DNA of 64,000 nucleotides, from the IMG/VR virus record IMGVR_UViG_3300021363_000005, positions 1 through 64,000 of that record. One strand, given 5' to 3'. Each line of letters opens with the position of its first letter. The stretch's first letter is position 1. Shown piece after piece: positions 55,003-62,703 of this stretch. The notes beneath the pieces were generated by a model, which was not told where the DNA came from, made no database searches, and worked only from the letters and a program-made list of their open reading frames with translations. The DNA is from a virus. The position numbers and the translations under genes are program-made.

Positions 55003-55482
55003 ATGGCATACGATACCCAGCTCAAGATGGATCCCACGCCGATGCCGATAAAGCCTGCGGTGCTGCTCCTGCTGCATCGTCGTCGCAAGATGGCGTTCGT
55101 CAGCTACACCTCGAACGCACGCGGTCGCGCGGCTGTCTTGGCTTCCGCTATCCGCCACCGCGACACCGTCGAGCGCGCCCATCTGCGCGACCTGCCCGAG
55201 GGCGACATCAGGGACTTCGCCTTGCTGGCGACCAGCGTCGGCTTGGAGCCGCGCAAGGCCAACAAGACGGTCGAACGCCTGCAGGCCAAAATGGTGCGCG
55301 ACGGTTACAAGCTGTTCGGCAGCCCCCGCTCTGCCATCCCGCTGGTGACGCTCAACGGCAAGCGCATGTCGTTGGTCGAGGCGATGCTGGAAGCCAAGTG
55401 CAAGACCAACTATCAGACCTGCTATCGCCGGGTGCAGCGCGGCTGGCCAGTCAAGGCTGCTCTCGACTTGGAGCCGAGATAG
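55003..55482 (+). CDS. 159-residue unknown protein
   Basis: MAYDTQLKMDPTPMPIKPAV...; first gene of the rightward block, downstream of a P1 site. C-terminal TNYQTCYRRVQRGWPVKAAL is a short helical motif seen at the end of HNH/HTH-type phage proteins. Middle is helical and basic. Function unknown. Confidence 0.6.
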   Translation: MAYDTQLKMDPTPMPIKPAVLLLLHRRRKMAFVSYTSNARGRAAVLASAIRHRDTVERAHLRDLPEGDIRDFALLATSVGLEPRKANKTVERLQAKMVRDGYKLFGSPRSAIPLVTLNGKRMSLVEAMLEAKCKTNYQTCYRRVQRGWPVKAALDLEPR

Positions 55483-55539
55483 CGATACGCCGAAGCGTGT
55501 CGCTTTCGCTCGATCTCGAACCCAAATAGGAGCCATACA

Positions 55540-55776
55540 ATGGGAACTAAACTTTTACCCGCCGAGTTCGACTGCTATCAGGCTGCCGAGCCCGATGAGC
55601 CGATGTTCGTCCTGCTGGCCCGCGACCAGACCGCGCCTGCGCTGGTCCGCGCGTGGGCCTACCAGCGTTCGACTGCCATCGACAACGGCATGCGTCCGCC
55701 CGAGGATCGCGCGCAGGTCACCGAGGCGTTGCAGTGCGCCGACGCCATGGTGAAGTGGCGCGAGGAAAACCGATGA
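55540..55776 (+). CDS. 78-residue unknown protein
   Basis: MGTKLLPAEFDCYQAAEPDE...; helical (FVLLARDQTAPALVRAWAYQ). RBS AGGAGCCATACA. Similar in style to short helical phage proteins of unknown role. Confidence 0.6.
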   Translation: MGTKLLPAEFDCYQAAEPDEPMFVLLARDQTAPALVRAWAYQRSTAIDNGMRPPEDRAQVTEALQCADAMVKWREENR

Positions 55777-55816
55777 CGCGCGTAAATGCGCGCGTCATCC
55801 AGCGCCCGGTGCTGGG

Positions 55817-55978
55817 ATGATCCGCATCACCGCCCCCCACTTCGTTGCCGGTGTCGTCATCACCTGCGGTCGGGTCGGCCGGCGTGCCCGCATCCTCGAC
55901 TACATGATCGGCTGGACCGCCCAGCAGGTCATCGATTATGTCGAGAAGAAACACTGGCGTTACGAGCTGCTGCCATGA
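55817..55978 (+). CDS. 53-residue conserved phage protein
   Basis: MIRITAPHFVAGVVITCGRV then GRRARILDYMIGWTAQQVID; a very common small phage protein pattern (MIRITAPHFxAG...ILxYMxGW). ATGA overlap with the next gene. Confidence 0.7.
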   Translation: MIRITAPHFVAGVVITCGRVGRRARILDYMIGWTAQQVIDYVEKKHWRYELLP

Positions 55979-56508
55979 CCGCCCCCAGCCCCCCTACGCG
56001 CGACGAAACCCTCGCTCTCCTGCTGCGCGCCCGTGACCTGCTCGATGCGGCCGAGGTTCCGAGCGACGGCCGATTGATCTGGCCGTTCGACTATGAAATG
56101 CTCTCTGTTCCGCACGAACAGGAGAGTGCCATGACAGACCCCGCGCCCGGCTATCCCGTCGCTGCCAACCCGGTCCCCGCCGTTCCCGCCGTGCAGGCCG
56201 TCCCGCTCACCCCGGCCGAGCAGGAGCAGGTCGACATGCTCTACGACGAACTCAAGCCGGCGGCCACCGAGAGTGCGCGCGCCTACGTGCTGGCGCGCAC
56301 CCCGGCCAGCCTGCAGGTCGCCATGAACGAGAAGATCGACGCCGACTGGCCGGCACCCGAGCCGCCCACCGAGGATGTGCTGGCCGCCCGACGCGAGGAC
56401 GCCATGTCGGGTTTCCGCACCGCTTCGGTGACGCTGTCGCAAACTGCACCGGTCGCCGACCCGCCGGTCGGCCAGACCTACCCGGCGCAGTTCCAGCCGC
56501 TGCGCTGA
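55975..56508 (+). CDS. 177-residue protein with internal SD start
   Basis: MTAPSPPTRDETLALLLRAR...; first ~50 residues contain the VPSDGRLIWPFDYEML pattern seen in capsid-like proteins, then a second start (ATG 56131) follows a typical SD (CAGGAGAGTGCC) in frame. The C-terminal 120 residues are Pro/Ala-rich helical. May be two products or a fusion. Confidence 0.55.
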   Translation: MTAPSPPTRDETLALLLRARDLLDAAEVPSDGRLIWPFDYEMLSVPHEQESAMTDPAPGYPVAANPVPAVPAVQAVPLTPAEQEQVDMLYDELKPAATESARAYVLARTPASLQVAMNEKIDADWPAPEPPTEDVLAARREDAMSGFRTASVTLSQTAPVADPPVGQTYPAQFQPLR

Positions 56509-56512
56509 AACC

Positions 56513-56920
56513 ATGACGACGCCGGCCCAAGAGACCACCGAGCTGTTCGCCACCTTGCAGCCGTTGGCGCTTGCCGACTACGTGACCTACATCATGTCGC
56601 GCACCCGCGCCGACTTGCAGGCCCTGATGGCTCCACTGGCGGCTGGCGACCCAATGCCTGCCCCGCCGCTGCCGGCCAATCAGGTGATCGTCAGTTCCGG
56701 TGATGCCATCCCGGTCAAGGACGGCAGCAAGACGGTCAACGCGCCCGCCACCGTGGCGGGCGGCGTGCTCACCGGCGCTCAATTGGGTTCGACCACGACC
56801 ATGGTGGCCAACGCGGCTGCCGTGGTCGTCCACAATCTCGCGGATGCCAATCAGGCGGGCTCGCCCGGCACCGCCACGGTGGCGGCCGGTGTGCTCAGCA
56901 AGGTCAATCTTACCGTGTGA
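56513..56920 (+). CDS. 135-residue Ala/Val-rich protein
   Basis: MTTPAQETTELFATLQPLAL...; helical N-terminus, then repetitive beta-like VNAPATVAGGVLTGAQLGST and TATVAAGVLSKVNLTV; possibly a small virion decoration protein. Unproven. Confidence 0.55.
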   Translation: MTTPAQETTELFATLQPLALADYVTYIMSRTRADLQALMAPLAAGDPMPAPPLPANQVIVSSGDAIPVKDGSKTVNAPATVAGGVLTGAQLGSTTTMVANAAAVVVHNLADANQAGSPGTATVAAGVLSKVNLTV

Positions 56921-56960
56921 TCCCGCAGATGCAGACTCTACTTTGTAGGATCACACTGGT

Positions 56961-57155
56961 ATGAACTACGCGCTCGTGCTCTCGGCGCTCGAGAAGCACG
57001 CGCGCATGGCCCAAGCTGCTGTGAACTTTGCGCGGGAAAAGGGTAGAGGAAAGCTTTTCAGCGAGGCGATGATGGTGCTGACGGAGGCCGAGCTGGCGCT
57101 ACTCCATGTCCAGAAAGAACAACAAGCTGCGCAGCGTGATGCACTTCACCGCTGA
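56961..57155 (+). CDS. 64-residue helical protein
   Basis: MNYALVLSALEKHARMAQAA...; helical with LFSEAMMVLTEAELALLHVQ. Overlaps the next gene by 50 nt. Confidence 0.55.
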   Translation: MNYALVLSALEKHARMAQAAVNFAREKGRGKLFSEAMMVLTEAELALLHVQKEQQAAQRDALHR

Positions 57156-57270
57156 CTTCCTGACCGTGCTCGCCTGTTTCAGCCTGCTCTTGCTGGCGCT
57201 TTGTCTCGACATCATAATCACGGTCGTGCGTCGTCGACGCGGCCGTAGCATCAAGGTGACGCCCCTTTAA
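57106..57270 (+). CDS. 54-residue membrane protein
   Basis: MSRKNNKLRSVMHFTADFLT then VLACFSLLLLALCLDIIITV then a basic tail (RRRRGRS). Single TM helix, N-terminus basic. Overlaps the previous gene in another frame; it lies just before the convergent terminase gene. Confidence 0.5.
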   Translation: MSRKNNKLRSVMHFTADFLTVLACFSLLLLALCLDIIITVVRRRRGRSIKVTPL

Positions 57271-57326
57271 CGCCTTGTAGCTTGAGGGGCGGGCAAGACG
57301 CGCCAGCTTTGCTGGAGGTTGCTGGT

Positions 57327-58778
57327 TCAAGTCCAGCCGGCTGCGGACGCGGGCACCTTGCGCACCCGTCCTTCCATCATCCTCGCCCGCGTAACCTTTT
57401 TAGCAATGGCGACCGCTGTCCCGCCCGACGCCCCCATGCAGAGATACTGGTGGGCGTCGCCGATGTGCGAGTAGCGGTTCTTCTCGGGGGCCGGCTGAGC
57501 TTCGTTGAGCTGGTTGTACTTGAAACGGTAACCGCCGTTTAACGCAGTGACGAGCGTTGGACACTTGCCGCGATCCACCAACATCGCTGCCGTGCCGCCG
57601 CGACTCTCGGTTAAAAAGCGCTCGACCGAGTTCAGGCGAGGTGCCAAGCGATTGCTGGGAGCAGCCATGCACATGAACCCAAAGCTGCTGATGACATCAT
57701 AAGACGTGAACTCATCGTGGTTGCTTTTAGCCATGCCGGCCGGGTCAAAGATAATACATACTGGGCAGCCCACATACCGTCGACCGCTGACCACTTGGCG
57801 GATCCGGGGCAGCTGCAGTTTCAGGCCGATGTCGTCGGCGGCAATTTCTTCATGCACCAGCAACCGAGACATCGAGTCAATTTGACCGAGTAGGGCCCAT
57901 GGATCCCGTCCAAGATCCAGACCGATGAGAAGCGGCGCGCCGGGGATGACCAAAAGTTCGTCACGGCAATGGAAGCTAGTGAAGAACATCCCGGCGTAGA
58001 CGGCCGCCCCCGAAGGGTCCGGGCCGAACTCCGCCATCACATACCTTTTCACCCACGCTGGATTGGTCGACGTCGACAATCTCGCGTAATACTCGCGTCC
58101 CTTCGCCAGCCGTGCCGGATGATCAATCGGAAACTTTAGCGTCTCCGGCGTCTGCAGCAGCCAGTTGAGATTTTCCGCATCGGGCGAAAGTCCGCCGGGC
58201 TGGACGAACACCTGCCATTGCGGCGGCGGTGTCGCCACCGTCTGCTGCCACGTCGTGCCGTCGGTCGGCATGTTGCTATCAAGCACCACGCCGTACCACG
58301 AGGCCCCGCCGTCGATGGCCGACGGGAAGCGGCCGCAGCGGCCAGCGATGGCGACCATCAGGTCGAAATCGATTTCGATGGCTTCCGACACGAACGCGCC
58401 GGTCAGGTTCATCGACAGGATGCGCTTCTGATCCTCCGGCGTTTCCAGCGGCAGGAGGATCCACTCCGACACCACGTCGCCGAAACGAAACCACACCGTG
58501 CTCTCCGATACCCGCCAGTCGGCAATCGGACCGAACCACTGGATGATATCTTTCAGGACGGTGTTTTTTAACTGACTTAACGTCTGGCGCAGGAGCGCAA
58601 AGCGGGTGTGCCGCACGCCATCCAACCCCGGTCGCTGCTCGCACGCCCGGCGCACCAGCTCGAACAGGACGGTCGTCGTCTTGCCCGAGCCGAGCGGTCC
58701 CAGAATGAACCGGTAGAACGCGTTTGACATCATGAACTGCGACCCCGTGGGGGGCGGCGTAAAAGTGATTTCAATCAT
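57327..58778 (-). CDS. terL: Terminase large subunit
   Basis: 483 residues. Walker A GPLGSGKTT (27-35); nuclease acids in LIGLDLGRDP (~284), IIFDPAG (~344) and HIGDAHQY (~441). ATPase-nuclease that packages DNA through the portal. Unusually it reads opposite to the portal gene. RBS weak. Confidence 0.9.
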   Translation of the reverse strand: MIEITFTPPPTGSQFMMSNAFYRFILGPLGSGKTTTVLFELVRRACEQRPGLDGVRHTRFALLRQTLSQLKNTVLKDIIQWFGPIADWRVSESTVWFRFGDVVSEWILLPLETPEDQKRILSMNLTGAFVSEAIEIDFDLMVAIAGRCGRFPSAIDGGASWYGVVLDSNMPTDGTTWQQTVATPPPQWQVFVQPGGLSPDAENLNWLLQTPETLKFPIDHPARLAKGREYYARLSTSTNPAWVKRYVMAEFGPDPSGAAVYAGMFFTSFHCRDELLVIPGAPLLIGLDLGRDPWALLGQIDSMSRLLVHEEIAADDIGLKLQLPRIRQVVSGRRYVGCPVCIIFDPAGMAKSNHDEFTSYDVISSFGFMCMAAPSNRLAPRLNSVERFLTESRGGTAAMLVDRGKCPTLVTALNGGYRFKYNQLNEAQPAPEKNRYSHIGDAHQYLCMGASGGTAVAIAKKVTRARMMEGRVRKVPASAAGWT

Positions 58779-58790
58779 GACTTCATGATC

Positions 58791-59294
58791 TCATGTCTCA
58801 GTAACTCCCGGGGTTAGGATCGCCTCACCTTCGATGGTCTTGGGCTCGCTCGACTCCTTGTCAAACGATAACTTATGACCGCCCAGCATGATGTTGATCT
58901 GCACCCGCCCGCTGCCGTCGTCCTTGGTCAATGGACCCTCACCAAGATGACCTAGCTTGGCAAGGAATTGCAGGGCTTGTACGCGCGCGGCACCCGGTAT
59001 GTCCGCGTCGCGAATGATGTCGACGGTGTCCAACAGCAGCTCCTCGATCATCGACGCTGCCTTGACCGACACGCGCTCGCGCAAATTCTGCTTGGTGCTG
59101 GCCGACCAGATCTGTGCTTCCTCGAGCAGATGGGTCTGGAAGATCGGGTGTTCCTTGATCCGGTCGTAGGCGTCGCTGTCGATGCCGGCGCGTTGCAGCA
59201 GGATTTCGAGCGGCTGGATCTCGCGCGCGATCTCGCGGGCGATACGGGCCATGTCGAGTTCGGTGAGCTCGCGTTGACCGACCATCAGGGTCAT
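58791..59294 (-). CDS. Terminase small subunit-like
   Basis: 167 residues, RBS AAGGAGCGCCAG. Helical N-terminal region with LTELDMARIAREIAREIQPL, then KEHPIFQTHLLEEAQIWSAS and SMIEELLLDTVDIIRD. This DNA-binding, ring-forming architecture and its place beside terL indicate the small subunit. Its last codons (LTPGVTET) encode a P2 palindrome. Confidence 0.65.
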   Translation of the reverse strand: MTLMVGQRELTELDMARIAREIAREIQPLEILLQRAGIDSDAYDRIKEHPIFQTHLLEEAQIWSASTKQNLRERVSVKAASMIEELLLDTVDIIRDADIPGAARVQALQFLAKLGHLGEGPLTKDDGSGRVQINIMLGGHKLSFDKESSEPKTIEGEAILTPGVTET

Positions 59295-59368
59295 CTGGCG
59301 CTCCTTGTAGGATTGTTTCAGTAAGGCTACTATACCCAGTATCTATTGGTAAGTTCTCGCGGGGGACC

Positions 59369-61585
59369 ATGGCCGACCCGTTCGTGGCAGCACCTGCGCC
59401 GACCTCTGTGCCGATGGCACAGCGCTACCCGACATCGTTGCGGGTGGTCTCCAACGCCGAGCTCGATCAGCAGCAGCAGGAGCAGGACCAGCTTCAGCAG
59501 GACGCGCAGAACCTCGCGGCTGCGCACCCCTATCAGGGGCTTGTAGGCTTCATCCGTTCGCAATGGGACATCATGCGCCGCCATCGCGACACGGTGGCTG
59601 GCTGGTCCGAGCGGCTGCTATCAGCGATGCGCGCCTTCAACGGCGTCTATGACCCACAGAAACTCCAAGAGATCAGGAAGTTCGGCGGCTCCGAGGTTTA
59701 CGCGCGTCTGATCGCAGCCAAGTGTCGAGGGGCCTCGTCACTGCTGCGTGATGTTTACCTCGGGGCCGACCGGGCATGGGGGCTCGATCCCGAGGCTGAC
59801 CCCCCGGTGCCGGGGTCGATCCAGCAGGCCATCCAGTCGCTGATCCAGAGCGAGCTGCAGCAGGCCCAGCAGATCGGCATGCCGATCACGCCTGATCAGA
59901 TCCGCGAGCGGCTGTGGGGCATGATGGCTCAAGCCCGCACGGCGGCTAAGAAAATGGCCGAGGATCAGACCCTGCTGGCCGAGGACAAGCTCGACGAAAT
60001 CCTGACCGAGGGAAATTACTACGGCGCACTGGCCGACATCCTCGTCGACATCCCGCTATTCCCGTATGCGGTCCTCAAAGGTCCAACTGTCCGCATGGTG
60101 TTCGAGGTCGATTGGTCGACCGGGCGTCCCGTCATGCGGCGAAAGCCAAAGTTGTGGTGGGAGCGGATCTCGCCATTCGATGTTTATTGGACGCCGGGCG
60201 CATCTGACATCGAGGACGCGTCCATCGTGGAGCGGACACGGCTTACGCGAACGGATCTCAATGACCTTCTCGACGTCGAAGGCTATGATGTAGCAGCCAT
60301 CCGCGCTGTGCTCGATAATTACGGCCGTGGTGGGCTCAGCGACCAGTGGGACATGGCCGAGTCGCCGCGTGCCATGTTGGAAAGTCGCGAGGATCCGTGG
60401 TTTAACCAGTCGCATATGATCTCCTGCCTGCAGTTCACCGGTAACGTGCAGGGCAGGATGTTGATCGATTACGGCTTCACCACCAACGACATTCCCGATC
60501 CGATCCGCGACTACGCCGTCGAGGCGTGGATGATCGGGCCCTACCTGATCAAGGTCCAGCTCGGCGTCTCACCGCGCCGCCGCCACAAGTATTACATCTC
60601 GTCTTGGGAGAAGGTGCCGGGCACACCGGTCGGCAACGCCATCCCTGATCAGATTTCTGATCTGCAGGAGGTTTGCAATGCGTCCCTCCGCTCACTCGTC
60701 AACAACCTCAGCATCTCGTCGGGTCCACAGGTTGTGGTCAATGATGATCGTCTCGCAGGTCTGGAAACAGGCGAGGACCTCTACCCATGGAAACGCTGGC
60801 ACGTTAACAATCCACTGCTTGCCAGCAGCACCGAGAAACCGGTCGACTTTTTCCAGCCGCAGTCTAACGCCAACGAACTTTTAGGTGTCTTCAAAGCGAT
60901 CTACGATCTTAGCGACGACGTCTCGGCGATCCCTAAGTACCTTTCGGGTAACTCGCCGGGTGGAGGTGCTGGTCGCACGGCGTCGGGTCTTGCGATGCTC
61001 ATGGGCAACGCGTCGAAAATTCTCCAGACGGTTTGCGCTAACATTGATCGCGACATGATGTACCCCGCGCTGACCAACCTCATGGACCTCGTCCTGCTGA
61101 CCGACACGTCGGGTCTGCTGCAGGGCACCGAGACCGTGACGCCCAAGGGCGTCGTTGTTGCAATGCAGCGGGAAACGATGAGGGCGCGCCAGCTCGAGTT
61201 CCTGCAGCTCACCGGCAACCCCATCGACATGGCGATCATGGGACCGAAGGGACGCGCCGCTGTGCTCCGCTCAGTCAGCACCACCATCGGCCTGCCCGGC
61301 GAGGAGATCGTGCCGACCGACGACGAGATCCAGCAGCAGCAGGCGCAGGCACAGGCCAACGCTGCGGCTGCGGGGGCCGCTGGACACGCGCAAGGTCCGC
61401 CGGTACCTCCGGGTGGCCCGGGCGGCGGTGGCCCTTCAGCGGGCCCGGGACGGCCTCCACCGCCCGGCAATACGGCTAACCTCGCTGCACCGACACCGCA
61501 GCAGACGCCGGCCCCGGGCGACGACAGCACCAAGGCGCAGGCACCGCGCGCCGCGACGTTCCTGCAACGACCCCGTGGGCAGTAA
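59369..61585 (+). CDS. Portal protein
   Basis: 738 residues. Helical stem and clip typical of podovirus portals: WWERISPFDVYWTPGASDIE, then ISDLQEVCNASLRSLVNNLS, DVSAIPKYLSG, and a Gln/Ala-rich C-terminal barrel. First gene of the rightward head block, divergent from the terminase genes. Confidence 0.85.
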   Translation: MADPFVAAPAPTSVPMAQRYPTSLRVVSNAELDQQQQEQDQLQQDAQNLAAAHPYQGLVGFIRSQWDIMRRHRDTVAGWSERLLSAMRAFNGVYDPQKLQEIRKFGGSEVYARLIAAKCRGASSLLRDVYLGADRAWGLDPEADPPVPGSIQQAIQSLIQSELQQAQQIGMPITPDQIRERLWGMMAQARTAAKKMAEDQTLLAEDKLDEILTEGNYYGALADILVDIPLFPYAVLKGPTVRMVFEVDWSTGRPVMRRKPKLWWERISPFDVYWTPGASDIEDASIVERTRLTRTDLNDLLDVEGYDVAAIRAVLDNYGRGGLSDQWDMAESPRAMLESREDPWFNQSHMISCLQFTGNVQGRMLIDYGFTTNDIPDPIRDYAVEAWMIGPYLIKVQLGVSPRRRHKYYISSWEKVPGTPVGNAIPDQISDLQEVCNASLRSLVNNLSISSGPQVVVNDDRLAGLETGEDLYPWKRWHVNNPLLASSTEKPVDFFQPQSNANELLGVFKAIYDLSDDVSAIPKYLSGNSPGGGAGRTASGLAMLMGNASKILQTVCANIDRDMMYPALTNLMDLVLLTDTSGLLQGTETVTPKGVVVAMQRETMRARQLEFLQLTGNPIDMAIMGPKGRAAVLRSVSTTIGLPGEEIVPTDDEIQQQQAQAQANAAAAGAAGHAQGPPVPPGGPGGGGPSAGPGRPPPPGNTANLAAPTPQQTPAPGDDSTKAQAPRAATFLQRPRGQ

Positions 61586-61600
61586 CCAAAGGAGAACATC

Positions 61601-61948
61601 ATGGCACGAGAGAATGGCGACGCAGATGGTGGCGACCGCGCTCCCTTCCTGAAGGGTGGCACTACGCCGATGCACAGCCCGCAAGGCACCGGCACGCAGA
61701 CGCCGGGCAAGAGTTCGCAGGAGGGGTCGAGCGCCATCGGTTCCAGTCAGGACGCGCAGGCAGGACCGCCCGGCGTTGCCGGGTTCAGTGACGCGGCGAC
61801 CAACAAGGACCATGCCGGCACGCAGGTGCCCGGTCAGTCGGCGCAGAAAAAGTCGAGCAACAACCAGTTTGCCGAGGGCGGTAAAACGCCGATGTTCGGC
61901 AATCGCGGCTCGTTGCCGGCGCGCGGCGGCTACACCACGCCGGGTTAA
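61601..61948 (+). CDS. Small protein with GG-x-x-PM motifs
   Basis: 115 residues, RBS AAGGAGAACATC. FLKGGTTPMHSPQ and FAEGGKTPMFGN flank a Gly/Ser/Gln-rich region. Similar proteins sit after portal genes in other podoviruses; role unknown. Confidence 0.6.
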   Translation: MARENGDADGGDRAPFLKGGTTPMHSPQGTGTQTPGKSSQEGSSAIGSSQDAQAGPPGVAGFSDAATNKDHAGTQVPGQSAQKKSSNNQFAEGGKTPMFGNRGSLPARGGYTTPG

Positions 61949-61951
61949 GCC

Positions 61952-62185
61952 ATGGCGCTTAACAAATCGGGACTGCCACCGATGAAACGTCCGGTCGTCG
62001 CCGCTGAGCGACCGGGCGGTTTCGGCACGGTGAAACCGGGTAAGCCGGCACTCGACATGGGTTCCAACATCGCTCAGCCACCGGGTAAGTTGAAAGGCAT
62101 CCCGGCGCTGGCGCGCGGCGGCAAGCTCGGACCGAGCCTGCCCAAGATCGCCAAGATCCCGACCATCAAACCTCCGAAGTTTTAA
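61952..62185 (+). CDS. 77-residue Pro/Lys-rich protein
   Basis: MALNKSGLPPMKRPVVAAER...; LARGGKLGPSLPKIAKIPTI. Basic and low-complexity. TAATG overlap with the next gene. Confidence 0.6.
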   Translation: MALNKSGLPPMKRPVVAAERPGGFGTVKPGKPALDMGSNIAQPPGKLKGIPALARGGKLGPSLPKIAKIPTIKPPKF

Positions 62186-62427
62186 TGAAACCGGCACCCA
62201 ATTACGGCCCGCCCAAACTTAATCCGCTGACTGACCGTTTGACATTAAGTCAAGGCGACGTGCAGCTGCCTAATCGCGCGGCGGTGAACCAGCTGACCAA
62301 GGGCAACCCGGCGCAGCGGTCGTATCAGAACTACGCCAAGCTCGCGTCCAGTGGGGCGAACGCGCCGATGACTTACCAGAGCATCATCGACATGGCTTCA
62401 ATGGGGGCTTCGGTGCTACCGAAATGA
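62185..62427 (+). CDS. 80-residue unknown head-region protein
   Basis: MKPAPNYGPPKLNPLTDRLT...; mixed polar. A P1-like site (62239, TTGACATTAAGTCAA) lies inside, coding for LTLSQ. Just before the 91-residue gene. Confidence 0.55.
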   Translation: MKPAPNYGPPKLNPLTDRLTLSQGDVQLPNRAAVNQLTKGNPAQRSYQNYAKLASSGANAPMTYQSIIDMASMGASVLPK

Positions 62428-62703
62428 ATGGCTACCAACCCTTTGTCCGAGATCGTCATGGCGGCGGCCCAGCTCAAGGCGGCTGCGCCGTCGTTTTATC
62501 AAGCGTTGTGCGATGCCATGCGCGCCTACGAGGTGCAGGCCATCGCTGAAATTCTGGCCAGCGACGTGCCGCACGAGATGTTCCGCGCGCAGGGTAAAAT
62601 CAAAACTGTCCAGCAGCTCAGGAAACACCTGAACGAGTGCACCGAGCTGCGCGAGACCTACACCCGGAGAGACGCCAATGCCCGACCCAACCCCGCTGGT
62701 TAG
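62428..62703 (+). CDS. 91-residue helical protein
   Basis: MATNPLSEIVMAAAQLKAAA...; helical with VPHEMFRAQGKIKTVQQLRK. Overlaps the scaffold gene by 26 nt. Confidence 0.55.
   Translation: MATNPLSEIVMAAAQLKAAAPSFYQALCDAMRAYEVQAIAEILASDVPHEMFRAQGKIKTVQQLRKHLNECTELRETYTRRDANARPNPAG

Noticed and set aside
57271-57344. Functional tRNA gene
   Set aside because: Only the T-arm and a D-like stem pair; acceptor and anticodon stems have several mismatches and the loop lacks a U33-type anticodon.
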